DNA of 12,598 nt from an uncultured Collinsella sp. (GCA_900542175.1 UQNC01000051.1:1-12598); one strand, 5' to 3'; positions 1 to 6,985 are shown, counted from the stretch's first letter. Translations and numbers: made by a program. The notes: a model not told the origin generated them from the letters alone.

Positions 1-2435
1 TCGCGGCCGGCACCGTCGCCCGCGCCCAGCCCCAGGTCGCCCGCGGCGGCCCAGTACGCGTCAAAGTCCTCATCGCTGCCGGTAAAGCTCGCCATGCAGC
101 CATTGGCCACAAAGATGCGGCCTGCCAGCTCGGCAAGCTTGGTACGCAGCCCGTCCACGCGCTCGTCAAAGTGCTCGAGCAGATCGCGCAGGAACAGGTA
201 GAAATCCACGCCCGAAAGCTGCTCGCGCACCACGGCCGAAGGCGAGCTGTAGCTCATTGCGCGACCGAGCGCCGCCGAGTGGCCGTTGTTGATAAAGCCC
301 TGCTCAAGCCCAATGCGAATCTGCGTGAGCACGTCGCGCACGCGGTCGGCGTCGGCGTCTGCCAAAAGCGTGCTCGACCACACCTCGCGCGGCAGGCTTG
401 CCAGCGCATCGATTTTCTCGGACAGGGCACCGGCGCTCACCAGCAGGTAGGGGCGCACGCCGTCCACGTCGGGCTGGGTCATGACCTCGGTCGTAAAGCT
501 CAAAAAGCCCAGCTTGCCGGCGAGCAGGTTGTCGAGCTCCTCAGCCGAATGCTCGCGCGTGGGCAGCTGCTTGAGCAGGCGGCAGAGCAGCGTCACGTAG
601 GGCAGGTCCTCAAATGCGACGCAGCTCAGGTCGAAGTACTGCATGACGTAGGCCAGGCGGTTGGTGGGAATGCCGTGGCGCAGACAGGGGATGGGCGCGG
701 TCGTGTCCACAACGAGCGGCGGCTCGGGGCGCGCCTCGCCAATGTCGGACACGCGCAGGCGCGGCAACGTGGCCTTGGCCTCGGGCGTGTCCTCGGCCTC
801 CTGCGCGGCACGCAGCGTGGCTGTGAGCTCGACCACATCGGCAAGCTCGGCATCGGTCATGGCGTCACGCTTGGCTGCCAGCTCGATGGCCTCGGCACCC
901 TCCGAACCCTCGGCGGCGTCCACCGGCACCAGCTCGACGAGCGCCATGTGATCGTTCTGCAGCACCAGCTCGCGCAGCAGGTCCTCAAAATAGCTGCCGT
1001 CCAGCTCGCCTCGCAGCTCCTCGTACACCGGGCCGTACTTGAGTGCCAGCGTCGCGGCGTCGTCATCGTAGAGCCAGGTGCTCAGCGCGTCGCACGCAAT
1101 GGCCACGCCGTCGGCGATACCGTAGTCGCGCTGGCGCAGGTCGTACTCGTTGCTGCTGATGATGGCTTCCAGGCGCTCGCGCGGAACGCCGTGCTCGCAC
1201 AGGTCGCGGCAGGCGTCCTGGAACACGCGACGCAGCTCGCGCGCCACGCCGGGCTGCGCGCTTTGCAGCATGATGAGCTCGTAGGGCTGCAGGCTCTCGG
1301 CCGCGGTGTAGCTCACCACGTTGCCGCCCAGGCCGGCGGCTAGAATGGCCTTCTTAACCGGTGCTTCGTTGGAACCCAGCAGCACCTCGAACAGGATATC
1401 CGCCGCGATCGTGCGCTTGCGGTCGAGTGCACTGCCCAGTACTAGGCCCAGGCCCACCAGGGCGTTCTCGGGCGTGGTGGCCATCTCGACGCGCTTATAC
1501 TCGCAGGTCACAGGCGCCTGCACGTCCAGCGGATTGGGCGCCAGCGTGGACGGGTCCTCGCCGGCGGCAACGGCAGCGTCCATGCGGCGGCTCGCGGCAC
1601 TCGGCTGCGACAGATAAAGCTCGTCCAAAAACGCCAGTGCGCGGTCCACATCTAGGTCGCCGTAGAGCGTAATGTAGGAGTTGGAAGGGTTGTAGTGGCG
1701 CGCGTGCGTGTCCAGGAACTGCTCGTAGGTGAGCGCGGGAATCGCGCGCGGGTCGCCGCCGCTCTCGTGCGCATAGGCGGTGTCGGGATAGAGCGCGGCG
1801 TTGACGGCGTCGTCCAGCACGCTCATGGGGTCGGACAGCGCGCCCTTCATCTCGTTGAACACCACGCCGTTATAGCGCAGCGTGTCCTCGCGCAGGCTCG
1901 CGGAGCTGTCGCCGCCCTCGCCCTCGACGCCCTCCGGCAGGTCCAGCTCGTAGTGCCAGCCCTCTTGCTCAAAAATGGTCGGCTTGGTATAGATGGCCGG
2001 GTTGAACACCGCGTCCAGGTACACGTCCATCAGGTTGTACAGGTCCTGCTCGTTGGTGGTGGCAACGGGGTAGATGGTCTTGTCGGGGTAGGTCATGGCG
2101 TTGAGGAACGTCTGCATGGAGCTCTTGATCAGATCGACAAACGGCTCCTTGACGGGAAACTTGGCCGATCCGCACAGCACCGAGTGCTCAAGAATATGGA
2201 ACACGCCGGTGGAATCGGCCGGCGGCGTCTTAAAGCCAATGGCAAAGGCCTTGTTCTCGTCGTCGCATGCTAGGTACAGCAGGCGAGCGCCCGAGGCAGT
2301 GTGGCGCAGCACGTAGGCGTCCGAGTCAAGCTCGGGAACGGTCTCGCAGCGCTCGACGGCAAAGCCGTGGCAGGTGGCGCCGGGCACCAGCAGCGCGGCG
2401 GCAGCGGCGCGCGGGTCGGTTGAGGTGGTGGGCAT
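1..2435 (-). CDS. M16C-family zinc metallopeptidase (PreP-like insulinase family), C-terminus cut by window edge
   Basis: Reading the minus strand from ATG at 2433-2435 gives an open frame of 811 codons running off the left edge. Full-length relatives of the presequence-protease branch are about 970-1000 residues, so roughly the last sixth is missing. The inverted zinc motif HILEH is at residues 80-84, followed by SVLCGS as in PreP/Cym1 proteins; the glutamate between the histidines is the expected catalytic base. The distal zinc-binding glutamate is probably E195 in GVVFNEMKG. Family members are two-lobed chambers that degrade unfolded peptides, and no signal peptide is visible, so I infer cytoplasmic peptide turnover. 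The start has AAAGGAG seven bases upstream. The gene diverges from the ATP-binding regulator across a 569-base signal-rich gap. Family assignment is firm; the substrate is unknown. Confidence 0.93.
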   Translation of the reverse strand, partial: MPTTSTDPRAAAAALLVPGATCHGFAVERCETVPELDSDAYVLRHTASGARLLYLACDDENKAFAIGFKTPPADSTGVFHILEHSVLCGSAKFPVKEPFVDLIKSSMQTFLNAMTYPDKTIYPVATTNEQDLYNLMDVYLDAVFNPAIYTKPTIFEQEGWHYELDLPEGVEGEGGDSSASLREDTLRYNGVVFNEMKGALSDPMSVLDDAVNAALYPDTAYAHESGGDPRAIPALTYEQFLDTHARHYNPSNSYITLYGDLDVDRALAFLDELYLSQPSAASRRMDAAVAAGEDPSTLAPNPLDVQAPVTCEYKRVEMATTPENALVGLGLVLGSALDRKRTIAADILFEVLLGSNEAPVKKAILAAGLGGNVVSYTAAESLQPYELIMLQSAQPGVARELRRVFQDACRDLCEHGVPRERLEAIISSNEYDLRQRDYGIADGVAIACDALSTWLYDDDAATLALKYGPVYEELRGELDGSYFEDLLRELVLQNDHMALVELVPVDAAEGSEGAEAIELAAKRDAMTDAELADVVELTATLRAAQEAEDTPEAKATLPRLRVSDIGEARPEPPLVVDTTAPIPCLRHGIPTNRLAYVMQYFDLSCVAFEDLPYVTLLCRLLKQLPTREHSAEELDNLLAGKLGFLSFTTEVMTQPDVDGVRPYLLVSAGALSEKIDALASLPREVWSSTLLADADADRVRDVLTQIRIGLEQGFINNGHSAALGRAMSYSSPSAVVREQLSGVDFYLFLRDLLEHFDERVDGLRTKLAELAGRIFVANGCMASFTGSDEDFDAYWAAAGDLGLGAGDGAGR

Positions 2436-2442
2436 ATGCAGT

Positions 2443-2493
2443 CTCCTTTGACGCCCCAGCGGGGGCGAATCGAGTCGAATCCCCGAGAGTATA
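2443..2493 (-). promoter_or_regulatory. Leader of the M16C peptidase: -10-like box, GC hairpin and ribosome site
   Basis: On the minus strand a TATACT hexamer (plus positions 2488-2493) matches a sigma-70 -10 box at five of six bases; no good -35 is visible. It would give a leader of about 45 bases. That leader holds a six-base-pair GC hairpin (CGCCCC 2452-2457 with GGGGCG 2462-2467, four-base loop), ending two bases before the ribosome site AAAGGAG (2443-2449). The hairpin could influence ribosome access, but that is inference. Confidence 0.35.
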
Positions 2494-2599
2494 CCCATAT
2501 GGGGCCGCGGCTCTGCGACGAACTGAAGACGATGCCAGCGGATTGGACAAAGGCCCCGCGCGTTCACCGCACGAGCGTGGAAACTTGGACGCCTATCGA

Positions 2600-2695
2600 A
2601 TGAGAGTGGATTTTCGGACGGAATCAGCCTCAAAACGCCCAAAAACCGTCCAAATATCCACTTTCATTTCCCGACCGTCCAAAATCCACGCTCAT
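2600..2695. repeat. Three-copy 21-22 bp motif, one direct and two inverted
   Basis: The motif reads about ATGAGNGTGGATTTT followed by YGGACGG. It occurs on the plus strand at 2600-2621 and on the minus strand at 2646-2667 and 2675-2695. The copies differ at only a few positions, and the third lacks one base in the A/T core. Because the first copy opposes the other two, either of them could pair with it as a stem of about 20 bp. No T-run follows, so a terminator is unlikely. Possible roles are an operator cluster, a small structured RNA or a dispersed extragenic repeat. The rest of 2494-2599 shows nothing I can identify. Confidence 0.6.
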
Positions 2696-2727
2696 CCGCC
2701 GCCCTCACATCTCTCATATCTCATTCG

Positions 2728-2778
2728 TCTCTAATACGAGAGATAACAGAAAGATGAGAGATAAATATGAGAGATAAC
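2728..2778 (+). promoter_or_regulatory. Operator-like array 1: three GAGAGATAA sites
   Basis: GAGAGATAA occurs at 2738-2746, 2756-2764 and 2769-2777, with starts 18 and 13 bases apart. The block opens with TCTCTAAT, so its first site lies in a short palindrome (TCTCT, six bases, AGAGA). A reverse-oriented ATCTCTC sits just upstream at 2709-2715. A nearly identical block follows 165 bases downstream. Regular spacing immediately before a gene for a winged-helix regulator suggests binding sites for that regulator. Confidence 0.6.
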
Positions 2779-2794
2779 AATGCTGCAAAGAGAC

Positions 2795-2814
2795 AGACAA
2801 CCATGGTATTGTCT
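2795..2814. promoter_or_regulatory. Palindrome between the two operator arrays
   Basis: AGACAA (2795-2800) and TTGTCT (2809-2814) form perfect six-base arms around an eight-base centre containing CCATGG. The length and symmetry fit a dimeric regulator site or a minor hairpin. It differs in sequence from GAGAGATAA, so if it is functional it would bind a different protein. The surrounding 2779-2870 is AT-rich and shows no gene. Confidence 0.3.
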
Positions 2815-2871
2815 CAATATAGATTGTTTTACCAGCGAAAACATGTTTAAATGAAACAGATGACAGACATC

Positions 2872-2900
2872 TTATCTTTCATCTCTCACTCCTCTCTAAT
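2872..2900 (+). promoter_or_regulatory. Candidate promoter of the ATP-binding regulator gene
   Basis: TTATCT (2872-2877) and TCTAAT (2895-2900) are separated by 17 bases. The -10 matches the sigma-70 consensus at five of six bases; the -35 is weak at three of six. The -10 forms the left edge of operator array 2, so a protein bound there would block RNA polymerase. Predicted leader length is about 100 bases. Confidence 0.35.
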
Positions 2901-2943
2901 ATGAGAGATAACAGAAAGATGAGAGATAATTACGAGAGATAAC
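2893..2943 (+). promoter_or_regulatory. Operator-like array 2: three GAGAGATAA sites
   Basis: GAGAGATAA occurs at 2903-2911, 2921-2929 and 2934-2942, with the same 18 and 13 base spacing as array 1. The two 51-base blocks match at 48 positions. A reverse-oriented ATCTCTC sits upstream at 2881-2887. The block ends 61 bases before the start codon of the ATP-binding regulator and overlaps its candidate -10 box, which points to autoregulation. Confidence 0.62.
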
Positions 2944-3004
2944 TGAGAGACGAAGGAAATCTATTCGCGGCATTCTTCGCAGAACCGAGCGAAAGGACGT
3001 GCAG

Positions 3005-4471
3005 ATGAACGAAAACGAACTGACCGGTCTGCTCGAGTCTTTAAGGCGCATGGGCTCGGACGATCTTAACGTTGAGGTCAAGGAGAGCGCCACGACGCTT
3101 TCCCGCGACGTATGGGAAACGGTCAGCGCTTTCGCAAACACCGCCGGCGGCATCATCGTACTCGGAGTGAGCGAGCGCGCGGGTTTTGTCCCAGTTGCAA
3201 ACTTTGAGACCGAGAAAGTGCTCAACCAATTCGTGGCGGGCATGGGCGATGCCGGCGGTCGTGGAAAGCTGGCCAATCCGCCCAAATACACCATTGAGCG
3301 CGTGGAGCTCCAGGGCACCGTGGTTCTGGTCATCACGATTGAGGAGCTCGACCCGTCGAGCAAGCCTTGCTATGTCATGGAGCGGGGCGCTCAAGGTGGC
3401 AGCTACAAACGCATCGATGACAAAGATGTCCCGCTTTCGTCGACCGAGGTTTTGGCACTGTCGTCATATGAACGGACGAGTCCTAGCGATCGCGATGCGG
3501 TGCCCGGTACGAGTGTGGGCGATCTCGACGAGTCGATGGTCGACCGCACGATAGAGCGTGCCTATTCGCTGACGCCTCGAGCGATGCGCGGTGCGGCGGA
3601 CAAGAAGACAAAGATGGAGCGTCTGAATTTCCTCGACTTCCAGGGCAATGTTACCAAGGCCGGCCTCCTTGCCGCGGGCGTTTACCCTCAGCAGTTCTAT
3701 CCCAAGCTCTTCATTGATGTGGCTGTCCACGTGGGAACTCAAAAGGGAGCTGCGGGGCCACTAAGGTTTATGGACCGCACAGTCTGCGAGGGCACCCTGG
3801 GCGAGATGATTTCGGATGCCGTCGCAGCTGTCGCCAAAAACCTGCGCCGCATCTCGACCGTCCAAGGCGTCTCGCGTATCGACTCGCTGGAGATCCCCGA
3901 GGAGGTCCTGCGCGAGGCAGTCGCCAACGCGGTTATCCACAGGGAATACGGGGATCGGTTCTGTGGGCAATCGATCGCCGTCGACGTCTTTGACGATCGT
4001 GTCGAGGTGACGAATCCTGGCGGCCTTTACGGGGGAAAGACTCGAGAGAACTTGTTTGACGGCAGCTCCCGATGCCGTAACGCGACGCTCGTGAAACTCA
4101 TGTCGATTGTCCCGCTTCCGGATGGCGCAGGTTCGCCGGCTGAGGGCAATGGCTCGGGCATCCCGATGATGATCGATGCCATGCGCGCGCATGGTCTGGC
4201 CGAGCCCCTGTTCTGCCCGGGGTTCGATCGGTTCAAGGTCGTACTTTACCGTTCAAAGATCGAGCCGGTCGATCATGGCGGAGGCTTAATTGTGACGGCA
4301 CTCAAGCGCTACGGCGAATTGGGGACGCGCGAACTGGCGGAGCGCACGGGACTCACGGTTTCCCAGGTTAGGGCACGCGTCAATGCGCTCATTGAGCAGG
4401 GTGAGCTTGAGCCGACGGCGCCGTCGACAAGCCGCAACCGCAAATATCGACTGTCAGAGCGCGTGGAATAA
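3005..4471 (+). CDS. AlbA_2/Schlafen-domain ATP-binding transcriptional regulator (COG2865 type)
   Basis: The protein has 488 residues, a normal length for the family. The N-terminal AlbA_2 domain (about 20-135) carries EVKES (24-28) and SAFANTAGGIIVLGV (41-55). The centre holds a Bergerat-fold ATP-binding domain of the HATPase_c_4 type: an N-box with E304 and N308 followed by HREYG, then VTNPGG (335-340), then GSGIP (383-387). The last 65 residues form a winged helix-turn-helix (ELAERTGLTVSQVRARVNAL). Such proteins are annotated as putative regulators or helicase-related; I infer DNA binding controlled by ATP. ATG at 3005 is chosen because AAAGGA lies seven bases upstream; the in-frame GTG at 2999 would sit on the ribosome site. 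Upstream GAGAGATAA arrays suggest autoregulation. It ends convergent with the next gene. Confidence 0.88.
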   Translation: MNENELTGLLESLRRMGSDDLNVEVKESATTLSRDVWETVSAFANTAGGIIVLGVSERAGFVPVANFETEKVLNQFVAGMGDAGGRGKLANPPKYTIERVELQGTVVLVITIEELDPSSKPCYVMERGAQGGSYKRIDDKDVPLSSTEVLALSSYERTSPSDRDAVPGTSVGDLDESMVDRTIERAYSLTPRAMRGAADKKTKMERLNFLDFQGNVTKAGLLAAGVYPQQFYPKLFIDVAVHVGTQKGAAGPLRFMDRTVCEGTLGEMISDAVAAVAKNLRRISTVQGVSRIDSLEIPEEVLREAVANAVIHREYGDRFCGQSIAVDVFDDRVEVTNPGGLYGGKTRENLFDGSSRCRNATLVKLMSIVPLPDGAGSPAEGNGSGIPMMIDAMRAHGLAEPLFCPGFDRFKVVLYRSKIEPVDHGGGLIVTALKRYGELGTRELAERTGLTVSQVRARVNALIEQGELEPTAPSTSRNRKYRLSERVE

Positions 4472-4476
4472 ATGCG

Positions 4477-4525
4477 TTAGTGGACGAGGCGACCCAATAA
4501 TCGACCCTCGATTGGCGCCCACTAA
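4477..4525. other. Imperfect hairpin between convergent genes
   Basis: Outer arms TTAGTG (4477-4482) and CACTAA (4520-4525) enclose GGCG/CGCC and an inner AATCGA/TCGATT stem with a three-base loop and several bulges. It lies between two converging genes, where a bidirectional terminator would be expected. Neither side has a T-run, so intrinsic termination is doubtful. Confidence 0.4.
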
Positions 4526-4571
4526 GGTAAAGCGGTTGTTGCCCAGTCGACGGTGATGCTAAAGACTCGGC

Positions 4572-5063
4572 TTACGCCGGCATGGCCCCGAACCCGTCCA
4601 TCAGGAACAGCCTGAGAACCAGCTTGATGACATTTCCCGGTTTGACTTCAGCCGTGCCAAAGACGTGGCGCTCGGCGAGCTCGCTGCAGTATGCGTAGAT
4701 ATCGCGGATAAGGTCCGCGCCCGAAAGCGTAAACATGTAGCCTGCGTCCGAAAGCGCATTGGGTGCGGCGGGCAACTTGGTCATGCGACAAAAGGTCAAC
4801 AGGTCGGGCGCCATAGCGTCTTGGTAGCCAAGATGGCCGCCGTCTTCTTGTGCGGCGAGTTCCAGCTGGCGTACTCGATCCAGCGCCGCTGCCAGCACAA
4901 AGCTCGGTGTGGGCGCATTGACGTCTTCCGTGTTCGCCACGAGTTTGCCCGCCGCCTGTGTGACAAGCCAGGCGACCTCGCGCTGGCAACGCACGGCCTT
5001 GCGCGTAACCGGCTTGATGGACGAAGAAGAAACGCTCCCCTTAGGCGGATTCGAAGCAGCCAT
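4572..5063 (-). CDS. Hypothetical protein, 163 residues
   Basis: I do not recognise this protein. It begins with a Ser/Lys/Pro-rich, probably flexible segment of about 25 residues. The remainder looks mostly helical: about 25-45, then 54-72 (SFVLAAALDRVRQLELAAQE), then 110-160. There is no signal peptide, clear membrane segment or cysteine cluster. ATG at 5061-5063 has a strong GGGAGGG ribosome site four bases upstream, supporting the start. The gene converges with the ATP-binding regulator and diverges closely from the next plus-strand gene, so the two must share a very short control region around 5064-5130. The end (GFGAMPA) looks natural. It is probably real because of its ribosome site and codon use, but its function is unknown. 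Confidence 0.7.
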   Translation of the reverse strand: MAASNPPKGSVSSSSIKPVTRKAVRCQREVAWLVTQAAGKLVANTEDVNAPTPSFVLAAALDRVRQLELAAQEDGGHLGYQDAMAPDLLTFCRMTKLPAAPNALSDAGYMFTLSGADLIRDIYAYCSELAERHVFGTAEVKPGNVIKLVLRLFLMDGFGAMPA

Positions 5064-5101
5064 AAGACCCTCCCATGAACAATCCGGCCCAACAAGCCCG
5101 G

Positions 5102-5644
5102 ATGAAACACGTGCTACATCAGTATACAGGGGAGTGGGGTAGCGGGGTACAAGCGCGCCAGCGGCAAACCGAGAGCATCAACAATGTGCCTCCGCTCTAT
5201 TTGGACGATGGTACGTGGGTCATTAAGTACTCGGTTCAAGCGCCGGGTACCGTTGGTTTTCGAGACCAGAATTACAACCGTAAAATGCTCAACTGCATGG
5301 AATGTGGCGTCCCAGTCGGAGTCATATTTGCAACTGAGGTGGGCTATAAGGTGCTCGGCCTTGCGTTTGTTGAGCGGTTCGAGCCCGAAAACGGATGGTT
5401 TGTTCTGCACGGTCCTGTTCATAAAGGCGGACCGGACCCTCGTTTTGCGCCCGACATGAGTTATCTGAAGCACATACCCGTCGATATTGAGTTTGCCGGA
5501 CAGGGTGCGACCGACGATGAAATTTGGCTTTGGCGGTCTTTTACGATCGTGCTGTTTGATCGGATCGCGTGGCGATGCAATCTCGCGCACGCCTGCCGGT
5601 GCATGCTCTTCCTGATTTGTATAGCGAGAGGGGAGCGAGCGTGA
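5102..5644 (+). CDS. Protein resembling the N-terminal domain of HNH restriction-type endonucleases, without a nuclease domain
   Basis: The 180-residue product opens with YTGEWGSGVQARQ. It continues through a stretch (DDGTWVIKYS ... FRDQNYNRKMLNCMECGVPVGVIF ... YKVLGLAFVERFEPENGWFVLHGPV) that reads like the beta-rich, probably PUA/SRA-like N-terminal region of bacterial HNH endonucleases. In those proteins an HNH domain follows; here there is only an odd hydrophobic, cysteine-rich tail and a stop. I see no HNH motif. The resemblance is from memory and moderate. The start is uncertain: ATG at 5075 and ATG at 5102 both lack a good ribosome site, and 5075 would overlap the ribosome site of the divergent gene. 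The stop TGA overlaps the next gene's GTG, indicating translational coupling. It could also be a degraded endonuclease. Confidence 0.6.
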   Translation: MKHVLHQYTGEWGSGVQARQRQTESINNVPPLYLDDGTWVIKYSVQAPGTVGFRDQNYNRKMLNCMECGVPVGVIFATEVGYKVLGLAFVERFEPENGWFVLHGPVHKGGPDPRFAPDMSYLKHIPVDIEFAGQGATDDEIWLWRSFTIVLFDRIAWRCNLAHACRCMLFLICIARGERA

Positions 5645-5925
5645 GCTGGCGAGGCGATATTGCGATGGGGAAGTACGGAAAACTGCCGTGCGCCCTTATA
5701 GACAACAAAATGTTTCCGAGCGTAGAAGTTGATTGCGGGTCGTTTGTCGTCGCCTGTCCTTGCTGCGGCTCGCAAATACCGTGCCTCGACATTCGGTTCA
5801 TCGATGCGTGCGACAGACTTAGCGACGAAGTGAGAAAACGGACAGGCGTTCATATGCCGGTGTATCAGGAGAAATGCCCTGTTTGTGGCCTCGATATCGT
5901 GTACGACGCCGGCGACGAGGGATAG
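5641..5925 (+). CDS. Small double-CxxC zinc-ribbon-like protein, translationally coupled
   Basis: GTG at 5641 starts a 94-residue protein. It overlaps the upstream stop as GTGA, and AGGGGAG lies five bases before it. Cysteine motifs CPCC (39-42) and CPVC (79-82), spaced 40 residues apart, suggest one structural zinc site; other cysteines are at 17, 32, 48 and 57. The final residues are acidic. No catalytic motif is visible, so I infer a nucleic-acid or protein-binding partner of the upstream gene. The frame stays open upstream to GTG 5569, but that start lacks a ribosome site and would overlap the previous gene by 76 bases. The gene converges with the DUF5710 gene 38 bases away. I do not recognise the family. 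Confidence 0.65.
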   Translation: MSWRGDIAMGKYGKLPCALIDNKMFPSVEVDCGSFVVACPCCGSQIPCLDIRFIDACDRLSDEVRKRTGVHMPVYQEKCPVCGLDIVYDAGDEG

Positions 5926-5963
5926 GTGATGCGGAGGAGCTGGCTGTGAAGGCATCTCTGTCC

Positions 5964-6650
5964 CTATAAATAAATCCCCTCACCGAGCTGCTTGTGGAAC
6001 TTGGCGTGATGGTCGCGTGCCCAGGTAAAGAGCGCCTGGTCAAAGTCGGTGCGCGTGGCCGGGACGCCAAAGACGCCGGCAACTTCGACGCGTACAAACT
6101 CCAGTGCCGGCAGCTTGTTGATGGCAGTGAGGGCAAACGGGGACGAGGGCTCCTCGAACAGATAGCGGCTGCCTTGCAGCGCGTCGCAACTGGTGCACGT
6201 GTTGCCGAGCGACGGGGCTTTGGAGGCTCGCGCGCCTACGGGCTTGTAGCCGCAGCGCTTATGAAGGTAGTCGCGGATCTCGCCCGGCACGCAGCCAAGA
6301 GCGGGCACGATGGCGAGTGCGTTGGCGTTGGCCGTGTCGATGGCAATGTGCCCGGCTTCGTTGGGCGCGTGCGCGATGGCGATGCTCTCGTCGTTATCGG
6401 TTCGATAGGGAATGCCGAAGGCCGCGACCGAGGTCTCTTTGTGACACTTCCAGCACTCGCGCTTGCCCAGTACTAGATATATATACGGCGCTGAGGGGTC
6501 GGATCGGTCAACACCGGGCAGCCACTCGGCAAAGGGCTCGGGGTTGACGCCGCTGGGTACATACCAGATCTTCTTGGTCCGGTCCCATTTGGCGCCCAGC
6601 GCTTTGGCTTCTTCTTTGTGCGAAAAGGGGACATCGAGCTCGGTGCGCAT
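5964..6650 (-). CDS. DUF5710 domain-containing protein with two CxxC pairs
   Basis: The product has 228 residues. Residues 4-45 (ELDVPFSHKEEAKALGAKWD, then KKIWYVP) match DUF5710, a short domain often found in mobile-element primases and DNA-handling proteins. CWKC (66-69) and CTSC (152-155) flank an 80-residue segment and could together bind one zinc. The C-terminal part is rich in aromatic and charged residues without a recognised motif. I choose ATG at 6648-6650 because AAGGAG lies five bases upstream; an earlier in-frame ATG at 6686 has no ribosome site. A weak minus-strand promoter (TTCACC, 18 bases, TATATT) lies about 215 bases upstream. The molecular role is unknown; a nucleic-acid-related function is inferred from the domain. 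Confidence 0.8.
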   Translation of the reverse strand: MRTELDVPFSHKEEAKALGAKWDRTKKIWYVPSGVNPEPFAEWLPGVDRSDPSAPYIYLVLGKRECWKCHKETSVAAFGIPYRTDNDESIAIAHAPNEAGHIAIDTANANALAIVPALGCVPGEIRDYLHKRCGYKPVGARASKAPSLGNTCTSCDALQGSRYLFEEPSSPFALTAINKLPALEFVRVEVAGVFGVPATRTDFDQALFTWARDHHAKFHKQLGEGIYL

Positions 6651-6937
6651 GGCGGCTCCTTGGTGCTGCAGGTGCGAGTGGCTCAAGGATACCGCAGGGC
6701 GCAGACATCGCGGCGTTTTGTTGAGAAGTTGCGGCGCGGACTGCTTGGTTACGCCGTTAGATAAATTGGCAAGTAGATGGTCGGCTTTTGACCAGTTGGG
6801 CGGTTGGAGCAGCTTGCGGCGCAGTTTTGTGCCTGGCTATTGTTGATGTTGGGGTATTGAATATATTTGGCTGCCATTCGTCAGGTGAATTGTTGTTACG
6901 TTGCGATGACGGTTGGAACTGCCAGCGGATTTAGCGA

Positions 6938-6977
6938 CAAAAAACAAAACAGCCCAGAGGACATAGCCTCTGAGCTG
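6938..6977 (-). terminator. Rho-independent terminator of the tRNA-Val unit
   Basis: On the minus strand an 11 bp stem (plus 6950-6960 with 6967-6977, one G-U pair, six-base loop) is followed by a T-rich tract TTTTGTTTTTTG. It begins nine bases after the tRNA CCA end. Orientation and spacing match termination of the tRNA transcript. Confidence 0.92.
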
Positions 6978-6985
6978 CGAACATT

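Noticed and set aside
171..1343. 390-codon plus-strand frame opposite the M16C gene
   Set aside because: The minus strand has the continuous peptidase frame with HILEH; the plus frame has a repetitive His/Gln/Val-rich translation typical of an antisense shadow.
2728..2943. CRISPR array
   Set aside because: The repeated unit is only nine bases with four to nine bases between copies, and the two blocks are near-identical including the intervening sequence, so there are no unique spacers.
4477..4525. Confident intrinsic terminator
   Set aside because: The stem is bulged and no T-run follows on either strand, so it was kept only as a hairpin.
5569..5640. Earlier GTG start for the zinc-ribbon protein
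   Set aside because: No ribosome site and a long overlap with the upstream gene; GTG 5641 has AGGGGAG and a GTGA overlap.
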